Part shown: positions 23,892 to 35,133 of the stretch, one piece after another
How the letters are laid out: every line of letters starts with the position of its first letter
How positions within the stretch are numbered: position 1 is the stretch's first letter
Origin: Cacajao melanocephalus
Taxonomy: Eukaryota; Chordata; Mammalia; Primates; Pitheciidae
Direction of reading: 5' to 3'
Length of the DNA stretch: 64,000 bases
Assembly (NCBI GenBank): GCA_963573385.1
Contig: CAUYLG010026801.1
Span: 54,949-118,948 of the forward strand
Notes under the pieces: generated by a model
What the model was told of the DNA's origin: nothing
Seen by the model: only the letters and a program-made list of their open reading frames with translations
The model's database searches: none
Made by a program: the position numbers and the translations under genes

Positions 23892-25329
23892 ATGTATAAT
23901 TTAATACTTTCATTAGTGTATTTGCTCTGTACAATGGATTTCTAAATTATAGACTTACCATGTATGTGTATGTGTATACATTTAAAATTGTGAGAAAGCT
24001 CCTTAAATAAACCAGGGCAATCAGTTTGATTGGGAGACTGAGAAGAATGGGTCTGGTAAAGGTCAAGGTAGTCTCATAAATGGCTCTATTGAAATCATCT
24101 CTGTCTAAATTTGATTTCTATATTTAACGTTAACAACAAACAAACAAAACAGGCTCCATGTACACACAGAGAGTACAGAAAGACCCGAGACATAGATGGC
24201 TGAAAATAAAAAAACTAGTAATTGCTATTAAAGAGCTAGAAAATAAAAGAACTAGATCAGATAGCCTGATAATTAATAGACTGAACAATATGTCCCATTT
24301 TGAACACAATTTATGGTATTTTACATTGGAGACAAAATTAGGAAAATATAATTAAAAGTAGAGTTGGATGGCAAATATACAGAACAAAAGAAGTTCATAG
24401 AAGATTAAATTCTCAGGAAGGATAACCTTTTTTTGGTGAAAGTGAAGTTCTGAGAAATTAGATTTAGGATATCACTAGTCCTGTTTGAAAACAAAATAGA
24501 GATCATTATTGATCTTTAAAAATTGTTGACGGTTTTTAGCTTCTTAAAAAGGAAATGAGAAATGCAAAGATTTAATTCTTAGACTAGTGATTAATTGTAA
24601 AATTAACTTTAAAACAGAATAGTGACCTTTAGGACAGATCCAATAAATTAAAAAATTCAGCCTTGAATGAATTTGATTACCATTCTAACAGTATAAAATA
24701 TAATATCATGTATATGCCTAGATTGTAAGCACAAGTATTTTAATATACATTTTGAGAACTTCATTGTATCTATTTTAAAATTTGAGTTTAATTAGGAACT
24801 TATTGCCTAACTTATGAATTCATATAAACAGCTTTAAAATCCTTAGTAAATATCTGTTTAATATTGAGGTTATTGACATAGCATATCAAATTTTTAATAA
24901 ATTTTTTTAAAATAATTACTCTGCTTTCTATATTTTAACAATTAATGATGTGGCTTTACATAAAACCAAATATTTTGAATCCTTTAAAATTTTTACCCCA
25001 AGGAAATCTGAAGATAAAGACATCCTACAAGAGACTCTAACTAGCTCACTTCTTATATAACTAATGTGGTTGTTAACTGTTTCAGGGAACAAGGAGTACA
25101 TTTCTTAGCATTATTTCACATGATAAATATTTAACAAGTGATGCAATACAGTGGAAACCTACATTTTTGGATAAGAACTGTGAGGAACCACCAATAAGCT
25201 GAAAAATCTTCCCGACCGTGACTAAATTCATATAAGATTTCTCCTGTGTAGTTACCTGTACTGGTAGAAATTAAAACAAGGCAAGTAAGAAGTAAAAGCT
25301 AAAGAAGCCAAATATATCAAATGTATCCA
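23892..25329. other. AT-rich unique DNA
   Basis: No gene or clear repeat is seen. The small frame at 24158-24355 is unsupported. Confidence 0.5.
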
Positions 25330-25740
25330 AGTTTGGGAGGAAAAAGATGGCCTCCTCAAGGTTCTGTCCTTAAGCAGAGTACCTGGGATTCACTGTTACC
25401 ATGGGGGACTCTGCTGTCCCCTCTGCCCCACTAAGAGTACACAGCCCTGTCTGTTCCTGCTGTTTCTTAGATCCCATGTTGCCCTCTCTCTGTCTTTCAG
25501 TCACAGCCAAACAACACTGGTCCTAATTAAACCAAGGGGATTGACATTCTCTCCTAGGTACTTAGAATGCTGTACCAAGAGCATTCTCAGACCATGCCAG
25601 CCAGGGAACAAGCCACTGCTTTTCCCATATTGGGATTTCTCTCTCCCCTTGTTTTCTAAGGAGTGAGAAAGTAACAAACTAAAACTTGGATTCCCTGCAG
25701 CATGGCATAGCTCCCTATTCTTACCCCTTTATAACTGGTG
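25330..25740. other. GC-richer unassigned block with splice-like sites
   Basis: Clearly less AT-rich than its neighbours and not a repeat I recognise. It contains a good acceptor-like pyrimidine tract ending TCTTTCAG at 25500 and a donor-like TAG/GTACTT at 25557/25558, bounding 57 bases that are open in one frame only. This could be an old LTR, a conserved element or chance. Confidence 0.35.
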
Positions 25741-25974
25741 ACATCATTTTCAAGGACATAATTCTGAAAACTTTTAAGACACAATTTTTAAGTGTTCAAT
25801 TCAGTTTTAAAATCAGTTTGCTATTTTATATTAAATACTAAACAATGTGGTCAATAGAAGCACAATAACTATATTTGAATCTTAATCCAAGCATCAAATC
25901 TCTGCTTTTATTTATGAAAGTTGTTATATAAACAAGCTTATCTGCTCTCTAGTTGGAAAATAAGCATTTGAAGC

Positions 25975-26163
25975 AGACACACTAATTTGTGCATTGAACT
26001 TATTAGCTTTGTGACTTTGGCAATATAGTTTGCCTTTCTAAGTCTTGGTTTAATCTTTTGTGAAATGTGAGTAGTTGTAATTGCTATTCCTCATCTATCA
26101 TTTTGTAAATCACTACTTAGAAAACTGATAGGCCCATAGTAAGTATTCGATAAATGCAAGTCA
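25975..26163 (+). mobile_element. MIR SINE, sense
   Basis: TTATTAGCTTTGTGACTTTG, CTAAGTCTTGGTTTAATCTT, and then AGGCCCATAGTAAGTATTCG with ATAAATGC follow the MIR core and tail in order. Confidence 0.8.
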
Positions 26164-26443
26164 AAAGTTCCAAATAAAGATTTTCTATAAATGACTTCAG
26201 CACTTTAAAAGTATCAGGAAAGCAATATTTTAAAATTGAAGAAAATATTTTATTTGTTTCTTAGCTTTACACTATTTAAAAGTACTGTGAACATAAGCAC
26301 TTGATGATGATTTAATACAGAACTCCCCTTCTTAGCATGGATAGAAATTAAGAATGGTATTAGTTTCTTTCTACACAAAGAAATGTTGATTCTATTATTT
26401 GTGAAATTTATTTTCCCAGCAACATGATTGAAGAATAGGAATG

Positions 26444-26587
26444 ATGTCAAGTTACTTATTCCCTTAACAGTTAAATAGATTTAGTTTAACTGTATAAAAA
26501 CTTACTCATTTAACAGTTTAAATATATTTAGTTTAACTGTATAAAAATTAATTATATTTAGTTTAAAAGTTCAAAGAATGTAGAACC
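26444..26587 (+). repeat. Expanded dispersed repeat with hairpin units
   Basis: Outer ends match 29076-29145 (ATGTCAAG..ACTTATTCC and AAAAGTTCAAAGAATGTAG). Inside, a unit containing ACAGTTAAA / TTTAACTGT (self-complementary) and TATAAAAA is present about two and a half times, where the 29 kb copy has it once. Confidence 0.85.
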
Positions 26588-26754
26588 TTGAAGTATAGTC
26601 CTTAGAACTATAACTGGGTTTGCTCCTCTTACTTCACTTCTTTTTTTAATATGCTTTTTCTTTTCTACTGTCATCTTTTATCAATATTTGTACTATCTGG
26701 TGCTGACTGAAACCTGTATCTCAACTTTGCCTGGCTAACATTTCAGGTTGAATT

Positions 26755-27480
26755 AAATGAATTTAGAGATTAAATGACATTTGAACTGGGCCTTGAAGGG
26801 TAAGTATATGTTTGTGAGACTGAGTACAAATGAATAAAAGCTACAATCTGAGCAAAGGCAGAGAGATAGGTAAGAACCCAGTTTGCTTGGGAAGCAAGAA
26901 GTTCTAAAGGATGATTGGCTGGGGAAATGGCTATTACTACAGGATGGGCAGAAGGCTGATTTTGATGGCAAAGGACTCTGAGACTTTCAAAGGAGTTTAT
27001 GGTTTATCTGGGTTATATTTGTAGTTGATAACGATTGAAGTATTTTGTTGCTCTTTGTTTAATTTTTTAAATTGAGCCTTATTAATTTGACACTGTGGCT
27101 CTTTCATTGTATAGAGACCACATGGGCAGCAGTAGAAAGAATGAATTGAAGAGCAACAAAGAATAAAGGAAAGAACAACAATTAGAATTGAATTACAACA
27201 GTCTGAGTGGAAGACTGATGAAAGCTAAACTGATAAAAATTGAGTATAAGGGCTGGTTATAAGAGACATTGCAGAGACCACTAGCAGTAATGTGTGAGTA
27301 GAAGTGGACCTGGCTAACTATGAGGAAGAGGGAGAAGTCAAGGATGCCTCAATTATGTTTTCTTTTCTTTTGGGAACTGCTGAGATGATAACTTGGTTTC
27401 TTTCACCAACTAAGTAAAAAGGGGAAGAGGAAGTAAGGGAGATGTATAGGTTTCATTTGGGACTATATTAACTTGAGTGA
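26755..27480 (-). mobile_element. L2 LINE fossil, antisense
   Basis: Follows antisense L2 in order: ATGACATTTGAACTGGGCCT, then TTGGCTGGGGAAATGGCTAT, TGTGGCTCTTTCATTGTATA, and AGTCAAGGATGCCTCAATTA. No open frame survives. The 72-codon antisense frame at 26753-26971 lies within it. Confidence 0.7.
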
Positions 27481-28071
27481 TATATATAGACACACACACA
27501 GGTTGGAACCACAATACGCATTAAATTGTAAGAGGACAGAACTCAGAAGAGTGAGCAGAGCTATAGATAGATATTTTAAAACTACTAGTTATTGGCATGT
27601 GTGGTAGCTAAAGACCCATTTATACAGTTTCCCAAAGAACAACTCTATTGGTTCACACATTGCTATTATTTTTCTTCAGTTCCAAGAACTCCTGAAACCA
27701 ACAATCTCTAGATTATCATCTCTTTGCTATTCCTACCGTCTTCTAAGCTCCTTGATTTGTCCCTTGGGCCCTGGCACATTCTCTTCTCACTTGACACTAC
27801 TGCCACTATCTAAACTGGATTAATTATTACTTACCCTGAAGGCCTCTATGGGTGTCCAATTTAGATAACTCTTCATATAAAGATTTCTCATATCACTTTG
27901 CACTCTCATTGTATAATATCAGCAATCACAATTTGTGCCTATATGTCTTTATAATTGCATTGTGAGTGCTATGAGAATTAAAAAAAAATACTGACAGGTT
28001 TCACCCTCACTCTATTCTAGTGTTGCATGTAACCTGGCCCCAAATTTTTACTTTTTTCATTCTTTTCTTTC
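27481..28071. other. Intergenic, possible further L2 debris
   Basis: A CA tract lies at 27490-27500. The interval 27650-27850 has some sense L2-like wording, but I could not anchor it firmly. No gene is seen. Confidence 0.35.
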
Positions 28072-28487
28072 TGATATGGTTTGTTTGTTTTGTTCCCTCC
28101 AAACCTTATGTTGAAATACGACCTCCAATGTTGGTGATCAGCCTAATGGAAGGTGTCTGGGTCATGGGAGTGCATCTCTCATGGATGACTTGGTGCTGTC
28201 CTCCTGGTAATGAGTGAGTTCGCTCTCTATGAGTTCACATAGGATTTGGTTGCTTAAAAGATCCTGACACCTTCTCCCTCCCTCTCTTGCTTTTGCTCTT
28301 GCCATGTGATGTGCTGGCTTCCCTTTACCTTCTGCTATGATTGTAAGTTTCCCGAGGCCTCACCAGACGTACATGTCAGACCATGCTTCCTATACAGCTT
28401 GTAGAATCATGAGCCAGATAAACCTCTTTTCTTTATGGATTACCTAGCCTCAGTGTTCCTTTATTGGAATGCAAATGAACTAACACA
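28072..28487 (+). mobile_element. MaLR LTR (MST/MLT1 type), solo
   Basis: A retroviral-type LTR of the ERVL-MaLR group. It starts TGATATGGTTTG, has TGTCTGGGTCATGGGAGTG, GTGAGTTCGCTCTCTATGAG, TTGTAAGTTTCCCGAGGCCT and AGATAAACCTCTTTTC in order, and ends AACTAACACA. About 416 bases. No internal retroviral sequence flanks it, so it is a solo LTR. The 5-bp target duplication is not exact (CTTTC versus CTCCC). More diverged than the 39 kb LTR. The 65-codon frame crossing its start is incidental. Confidence 0.88.
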
Positions 28488-28925
28488 CTCCCTAAATAAA
28501 AGATTCAGTGAGTGAATGGATACGTTTCTTTTGGATATAGCTCAGTTTTCAAGTTCCAATATGATGATCCTACATTAAGTCTGTATTATCTCTTGAAAGG
28601 AATATTTAGGAGTCTAATAATCACCTCCCACATCTCCGATGTCTTTCAGATCTAATCAAACTTAGCCACCATTTCAAAGCATAGTGCTATTCCTGTCAAC
28701 AATTCTTTTTCTCTTTTCTTTTCTTCCTTGATGCTCAATTCTTAGTTTTCAAATCTATACTGAATTTTCTATAAAATCCTTTACCTTTGCATTCGGAATA
28801 AGGTCTTAACTTTATAGCTTTTTCTTTCATGATTCTGCAAGAAACCAGACACTTACTAGCCAAATAGAACTATTCACATTTGGATACATTCATTCGAATA
28901 TTTCATGATACTATCAGTTTACTTG
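28488..28925. other. Intergenic DNA, no gene seen
   Basis: Mixed AT-rich sequence between the LTR and the next L2 fragment. Nothing recognisable. Confidence 0.5.
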
Positions 28926-29050
28926 TACATTTATTCAGTAAACATTTTTGTGTGCTTACTCTATGTCAGTTTGGTACTAGGTTCTAAGCATAAACATAAA
29001 CATAATTTATAATTTTGATGCAATTTCCTTTCTTAAAACACTCTCACACT
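28926..29050 (-). mobile_element. L2 3'-end fragment, antisense
   Basis: TTATTCAGTAAACATTTTTG and GCTTACTCTATGTCAGTTTG, then GGTACTAGGTTC, correspond to the antisense L2 terminus. Confidence 0.6.
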
Positions 29051-29075
29051 AGCAATGCTTATTAAAATTCTTCAC

Positions 29076-29145
29076 ATGTCAAGGTACTTATTCCTTTAAC
29101 AGTTAAATTTATTTAGTTTAAAAGTTCAAAGAATGTAGTAGAATC
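29076..29145 (+). repeat. Dispersed repeat, short copy
   Basis: Unexpanded partner of 26444-26587, with ATGTCAAGGTACTTATTCC, AACAGTTAAATTTATTTAG and AAAAGTTCAAAGAATGTAG. Confidence 0.85.
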
Positions 29146-29159
29146 TTTTTTCAAATATC

Positions 29160-29440
29160 TCTTTCCCAATGAGGCTCATCTCACTCACCCTAATTAAAAC
29201 TGTAATCACTCATTCACAGCATGAAGTATTCAGAATCCCAACTCTCCTGTGTAGTTTTTCTTTTGTTCTTAGCACGAATATTCTAACATGTCACATAACG
29301 TATTTATTACTGTGTATTGAATATTATTTGCCTGTACTCACTTGAATACAAACTTCACAAGGGCAGAGAGCTGTGACTATTCACCAATGTACTCCAATTA
29401 CCTGGAAAAATAGTAACATTTAATAAATGTCCAGCTGATA
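29160..29440 (+). mobile_element. L2 LINE 3' end, sense
   Basis: TTCTTAGCACGAATATTCTA, then ACATGTCACATAACGTATTT, CAAACTTCACAAGGGCAGAG and the terminal TAACATTTAATAAATGTCC follow the L2 3' end in sense orientation. Confidence 0.75.
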
Positions 29441-30088
29441 TGATACTCTCTTAATGAAATCTCCTCTGAGAACCCAAGCTTCAGTTTATATAGCACTTTT
29501 CTTGTGCCTTTAAAATAAGACAGAACATTTTCCTTTATTGTATCTTCCCATTAAATACAAAGCTCTGCAAGACTAGACAGTGCTGTTCATATATATTTCT
29601 CTTCTGTAGAGTTTAGCCCATCAGCCTAGTTAATTGCAAAAAATTATTGAAAAAAATAAATGAAGTTAATATACTGCCCATAGTATACAGTGAAAATAAT
29701 CTGTATCATTTTTCAAATATTGTGACCCAGTTGGGTCTAAGTAAATTATTGTTTTCTTCATTTAGATTCCTTTAATTTGAATTGAGTATATCAGAGGATT
29801 TTTGGACAGCAGTAATACAGATGATATGTTCTCTCTGAACTGCTAGAGTATATTTGATATACATAATTTTTCTATCATTTTATAGAATGAGATTGAGCTC
29901 TTCCCGAAAGAAGAAGAGTTCAAGAAGCAGTAGTATTTGCTACAGGAAGACACACTATAACAGATGTTCTTTTCTTTTTTTATAGTCACAGAAAACCCTG
30001 TTAACTTTGTGAAATTAGAGGGTAGAACGGACACAAATATTGAACAATTTTAACTTCCTAACCCAATCCCAAAACTTAGGGTTTAAAA
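29441..30088. other. Intergenic; possible second L2 tail
   Basis: Interval 29540-29640 (AATACAAAGCTCTGCAAGAC) weakly resembles another L2 terminus. Otherwise unassigned. Confidence 0.35.
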
Positions 30089-30541
30089 ATTGGTTACAGC
30101 TGTTCCTTTCTGTTTCTTAGGGTTTTGTTGTTGTTATTGTTGTTTTTTTCCCCTTAGTGGTGGACACTTTTATGCACCAGCATTCAAGCAGAGTCTCTCA
30201 CTGCAGGTGCATTTACTATTTGGGGACTGTGCTGCCCTTGTTTTGTTAGCCTCAGCATTTTCAAAATCCTCACTTCGCCCATGGTGCTTGTGAATATATC
30301 ACTGTCCACCTCTTTTGCCTTTTGTATTTACCGTGTCTTATGCTTCAGTGTTTCGGATGCCCTTGAGAAGCCATAACCATGCTTTACATTTGAAAGAGTG
30401 CCAGCTCATTTAATCAGGCTGAGTTTGAGAGGCATGGATGAATTTATTCTATCTAACATTTAATAAAAAATAATTTTAAAATGTGACTTATGCCATGACA
30501 TGCTTAGCATTACCCTTCCAGGTTTAAATTTGAGAGTTGTC

Positions 30542-30562
30542 AGCGCCGTCCGTGGTCCGGAA
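30542..30562 (-). promoter_or_regulatory. REST/NRSF (RE1)-like site
   Basis: On the minus strand the 21 bases agree with the canonical RE1 21-mer at 17 positions by my count, including the uninterrupted core ACCACGGAC (30548-30556 on the + strand). The mismatches are at 30542, 30547, 30557 and 30559. Two of them are at normally well-kept A/C positions. Four CpGs fall within 16 bases. RE1 sites recruit the REST repressor to silence neuronal genes outside neurons. Confidence 0.4.
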
Positions 30563-31212
30563 ACTGACATGTTATCAATCAACTGCGTGGGTGACAAGGC
30601 CGCTGATGTCCTCCCAAGGCTCTTGTTTAATAATTAATTTTTCATTGCAGGCATGTTCAGTAAATGGATTATAAAACTTAAGCCCGTTTAAAAGGTTTTA
30701 GAAATTCGTTATTAGTTTTAAAGATGAATGCACAAATTAACTATCCATGATAGATGAGGCATTCCAAATATAGCCAGGTCCTATGTGGTTTTGGCTTATA
30801 TTTATATATAACGTAGAGTAGGGTAAAAATTCAGTGCAGTTTTATAGACAATGTCACTGAATCACCGAGGAGGTGATTCTTTCCAAAGGAGACTCAAAAA
30901 AGGAGATCAGATGACAAAATTGTGCTTTGAAGATTTTCATCTTTTCTGTTCCTCTCACAAGTCCCCAACCACCTAGCCTCTGGAGAGGCTCAGCGCTATT
31001 TCTGGAGTCAGTAACTTAGCTTGTTTTTTCACAGAATAACAATTTAGAATGAAAGAATGTGTATCAGTTATCACATCTTAATTTCCTTAATTAAACGTCA
31101 GTGCCAGTTTTTAAGCTGTTATCTTTCAGCTCCAAACCCACCAGCTTTGTGATTCCTGGGCTGATCTCAGCACTCTGCATATCCGCTTTGCTATCTGGCT
31201 TCTTAAGTTTGG

Positions 31213-31226
31213 CCAGTAGGGCACGC
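31213..31226 (+). promoter_or_regulatory. Partial CTCF-like core
   Basis: CCAGTAGGGCACGC agrees with the CTCF core CCASYAGRKGGCRS at 12 of 14 positions, but the two mismatches fall on the conserved GG. A second G-rich stretch CGCTAGGGGGAGAC follows directly. Confidence 0.2.
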
Positions 31227-31540
31227 TAGGGGGAGACCGAATGGCAGGGGAGCGGGAACTACTGCGCCCTGCTTTGCAGTCTGTTCCTTTCAGGGTTGCC
31301 GCAGCAATGGCACTTCATGCTGGCAGCAGCCATTTCCTGTTGCATTGCCAGTTTCTTGATTTCCTTTTTGCATTCCTGGAATCAGTCTCATCACTTTCCC
31401 TTGGAGTTACCAAGAGTCGCCAGTTTCCTTTTTGTAGAAGGCTGAGTCCCAATTCCATAGGGCTCTATGCCAGATTTTTAGTTTCTGATGACCCCAAACT
31501 CCTTCCTTTTGTTTCCTAAGCTGTACAGGTATTCTAGTTT

Positions 31541-34500
31541 TTCTCACAATTTTTCATTACTAGACTACATCAGTGTCCTTTCTCGTTCTTTCCTTTACTT
31601 ACTTTTTATTTGTACCTTTAGTTTTCCAATAATTAACAATTCCCCATGTTAAATTCTCTCTGTTTAAACAACTAATGTGCTTTCTATTTTCTCAACTAGA
31701 TCTTGGCTGATGCAAATGCCGTAGACAATCAATCGATCAATCAATCAGCAAATCCAATTTGCCTCTAGCTACTAAAGGGACTTAATATAATTGAATGATT
31801 ACAGAATGCTGATCCCATTTATCTCAAGCCATTGAAAATATTTTACATGTGATTATAATATACGCAACTTTAAAAAATGATTTTCTAAATCAGGATTCTT
31901 ATCAGATTATTTCACCGCTTATTCACTCATTGATTGCTTTCCTCCCACCATTGCTAGCTTTTGTATACCTGTCCTGCATTTTAAACCAAGGTATGAGGAG
32001 AATGAACAGTAAATGCTATGATAGTGGCCAAAACTTTGAATCTTTTTCCCTATTCATCATCGTTGTGCGAGTTGGTAAAGAGGTTCACTAATTCAGTCTC
32101 CCCACTCCCTGTTCCGTCAAAGTAAATGAGAAGTTTCAGGTAAAAAGCAGAGAAGCTACCCAAGTTCTATTCATTTTCTTTTATCATCATACTAATAATT
32201 TTGCTTTCTGAAATCATTACTCTTACAAGCAGCAGATGTGTTTTATAGGAAGCTAGAATTATTGATGTCACATTTTCATGCTCAGTATCCCAAGTACGTA
32301 TCAGGTAAATTCAGAAAAATAAACAAAACCATTTTCTTCATTAATTATTTTTTAATTTAATATATGTTCATTTATTCTTTTAAATAGATATTTGATAAAT
32401 GGTGACTATGTATTCTATGACATAAGAAAAACTAAGAATTTTTCATCGGAAATTCTTGTGGAATCACTCAAATGATAACTAATGTTAGCAATACTTCTGT
32501 TTCATGAGACAAGTCATTTCATGAAGATTGAAAATTATTTGTTGTCCCCTTTAGAGTTCATTTCATGGGAAATTTACATTTTAATGTCTTAACTTTAATG
32601 TTAAACATTTCCTTCACATATGGTATGGCCAGACATGTTTTCTTCTTTGCTGCTATTTTACATTTTAGATATAGTCCATTCAGGATCATTTTTTTAGGAG
32701 TCAGAGCTTTAAGTGATGAGACACTTTTACTCTGTATCTCTGATTTACATGCTAATAGAGACAATTGATATACAAGATGATATACTTTGACCCTAGAAGA
32801 TCCTTAATGAGTAAATTCTGTGGCCTGTTTTCTCTTCTGTGCTATTTTTTTGTTTTCTGAGGCAGGCATTTTTATCAGTTCAGTTTGTTGTTGTGACTAG
32901 TTCAAACTTGTTCAGGGCTTTATGTCTGAAATAAGTCATCAATTAGCCAACATTATTTTACCTACCATTATAATTATCTAAGAATGTCAGGGAGTTGTAA
33001 AGTGGAAACAAATTAAAATGAGCTCCAAAATTAAAAGAGCTCATCTTCCAACAGTAGTGTGCTGACATATATTAAAAAATAAATGAATTAATATCACAAA
33101 AGAGGAACAGGAGTTAAAGAGAAGACCATTATTTAGATGGAGTCAGGTTGGTGCACTGCCAAGGAATACAAATGGGATTTCTGAAGGCCTGGTGTGAATT
33201 TCAAGTTCCATCATTCCCCTGGAGAAGGCAGTTTCCCCAGTATCATGTTAGATCCATTGCCTGTTCTTGACAGAGTGGCAGTACCTTTCCTCCACTGTAC
33301 TGTCACCGCCAGTATAAATGTAAAACACAGTAAGTACTCAGAAAATACTTAAAGAGTGCACTTATCAGTAGAGATAATTGAAGCATTTGTTTTTCTAAGG
33401 GAATATTTTCTACCTTCCTTCTTCCAGAATCCTCTGGTTATAATCTGCTCACTGCCAGGTCAACAGTCATAAAACATTTATGTAGAGGTTACTGATCATT
33501 ATCCTAATATGTTTCTCAAAAAATCTGGAGTATATGAAACTGCTTTTCATTGTAACATTAGACAAAAACAATATTTATTCTATCAAATGCAAACTTAAAA
33601 CTGCCACTGAATTGGGAGAATATGATCTTAAATTAAAAAAATACATAAACTTCAACACGATCATCTATCTATATCTACCTTCTTAAATATTAAGGCATGA
33701 GACTTTTCTTAATATCATGACCATGCACTATGATTTTTATATTACCTCTTTATCTCATTTCCATTTATATTTATGATAGTGAAATATACTAGTATCTTTC
33801 ATTGAAACACTATTATGTTTCTGGTTTCACATCAACTGGTTTCACATCAACTTCATTCTTAATGTTCATTCAAAATTATTTTCCAGGCTTGAGTTCAAGT
33901 GAAAATGTTAACGGAATTAAAAAGTAGTTAGTCAAATGAAATTGCAATATATAAATTAAATTTGAGAAAAACTGAATTAATAAAGGATTCTAAGTTTATA
34001 AAAAATCAAAATTATGTAACTGGAGAGAGTAATTTTACTTTGAGGTCTCCCATGATTCTTTAATATATACTTTTTCTTGTTAGTATGTATCCTTTTGGTA
34101 ACATATACAGGAGACAGTTCATTTTGGTAAGACTATATTAATCACACATTCTTGGTCTCAACGTACATGATCAAGTACTTTACAAGGTCTACTAGCCTTG
34201 CTCTTGTCCACTGCAATGGAAAAAAAATGCATCTCATCTACTCTTCTCTATTTACAGTTTTTAGATAGTAATGGATTGATCTTACAAAATTGAGTTTACA
34301 CCTGCTGATGTCTTGGAGCTCTCTCTTAATTCTGTCATATATAGAAATAACTTACGGACTGCCGACAGATTCAGGACACTGTCTCACAGAAAAATAACAA
34401 GAAAATATATTACCAATTCTGGTCCAGATGAGAAGTATAACTGGCAAGATGGAGTGAAGGACATATTTTTTGAACCATTAATATTAAACATCTATTCAGA

Positions 34501-34860
34501 TGAACCTTCTGGAAAAGAAAGTTAACATTAAACAATAACAAGGAAACCAAACTTAATGGAGAGGTAATGCCCAGGTCCTATTTTCATGGATATTTTCTGT
34601 AGTAAGTGTATTGTTGACCAGAAAGTTATTATCTGTTATAAACAAAATGGAACATTTTTGTAAAGGTTTGGATGAGTAGGATTTGGAAGACTGAAATATA
34701 TTGATTATCTGCTGGATTATGATTACATCAAATTAAGTAAACATAAATCTTAGTATTACTAGAAATTCAGTATGGAAATATCTACCTGCTTCAGAAATGT
34801 GAATTTTTAAAGTGAGAAGTTGCTATCAATTTTGTTTGTCACTGAATTTGTTTGAGATAT
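31541..34860. other. Unique AT-rich DNA
   Basis: A small (ATCA)n tract lies at 31728-31748, and a perfect 15-bp tandem duplication at 33821-33850. The stretch 33270-33370 vaguely resembles a MIR or L2 tail. No gene is seen; frames of 60-80 codons here lack support. Confidence 0.45.
33821..33850 (+). repeat. Perfect 15-bp tandem duplication
   Basis: CTGGTTTCACATCAA occurs twice head to tail. Confidence 0.95.
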
Positions 34861-34988
34861 GTATATAAAGAATACATATATTTTTTATATGTAAAAGAGT
34901 ATAACATGACTATAAAATATATATTAATATGATATATTAATGATATATTCTTAATATATACACATTAATGATAATTTATATATAAAAT

Positions 34989-35133
34989 TATGATATATTA
35001 AGCAAATGTAAGAACCTAACCCCTATACGTATACACATGCCTATACATATACATAAAATGTTTATATAATATACATATACCCTATATACATGTACGTATA
35101 GGTTAGGTTCTTACATTTGCTTAGTATATCATA
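34989..35133. repeat. Long inverted repeat with TA/CA-rich core
   Basis: The left arm 34989-35031 and right arm 35093-35133 are reverse complements except for one mismatch and a 2-base gap. They contain the non-simple sequence AAGCAAATGTAAGAACCTAA. The 61-bp spacer is TATACATA-type. AT-rich alternating sequence also precedes the left arm from 34860. There is no obvious target duplication outside the arms. Confidence 0.95.

Larger units (their letters stand above)
30089..31540. promoter_or_regulatory. Candidate regulatory block, unique DNA
   Basis: About 1.4 kb without any repeat that I recognise, with locally higher GC and CpG than the rest of the window. It holds the REST-like site at 30542, an ATCAATCA PBX/HOX-type octamer near 30575, a homeodomain-type TAATTAATTTTTCATTG stretch near 30634, and a partial CTCF-like core near 31213. 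The 92-codon frame at 31241-31519 has no recognisable domain. Function is inferred from composition and motifs only. Confidence 0.35.

Noticed and set aside
22881..23900. Target-site duplication for the NPM1 retrocopy
   Set aside because: The best pair, AACATATAAC before and AATGTATAAT after, matches at only 7 of 10 positions, too weak to call.
31241..31519. 92-codon sense frame as a protein gene
   Set aside because: No recognisable domain, no splice or promoter context, and such a length is expected by chance in a GC-richer patch.
34989..35133. MITE (MADE1/mariner) interpretation of the palindrome
   Set aside because: Arm sequence differs from MADE1, there is no TA target duplication pattern, and the core is simple-sequence DNA.
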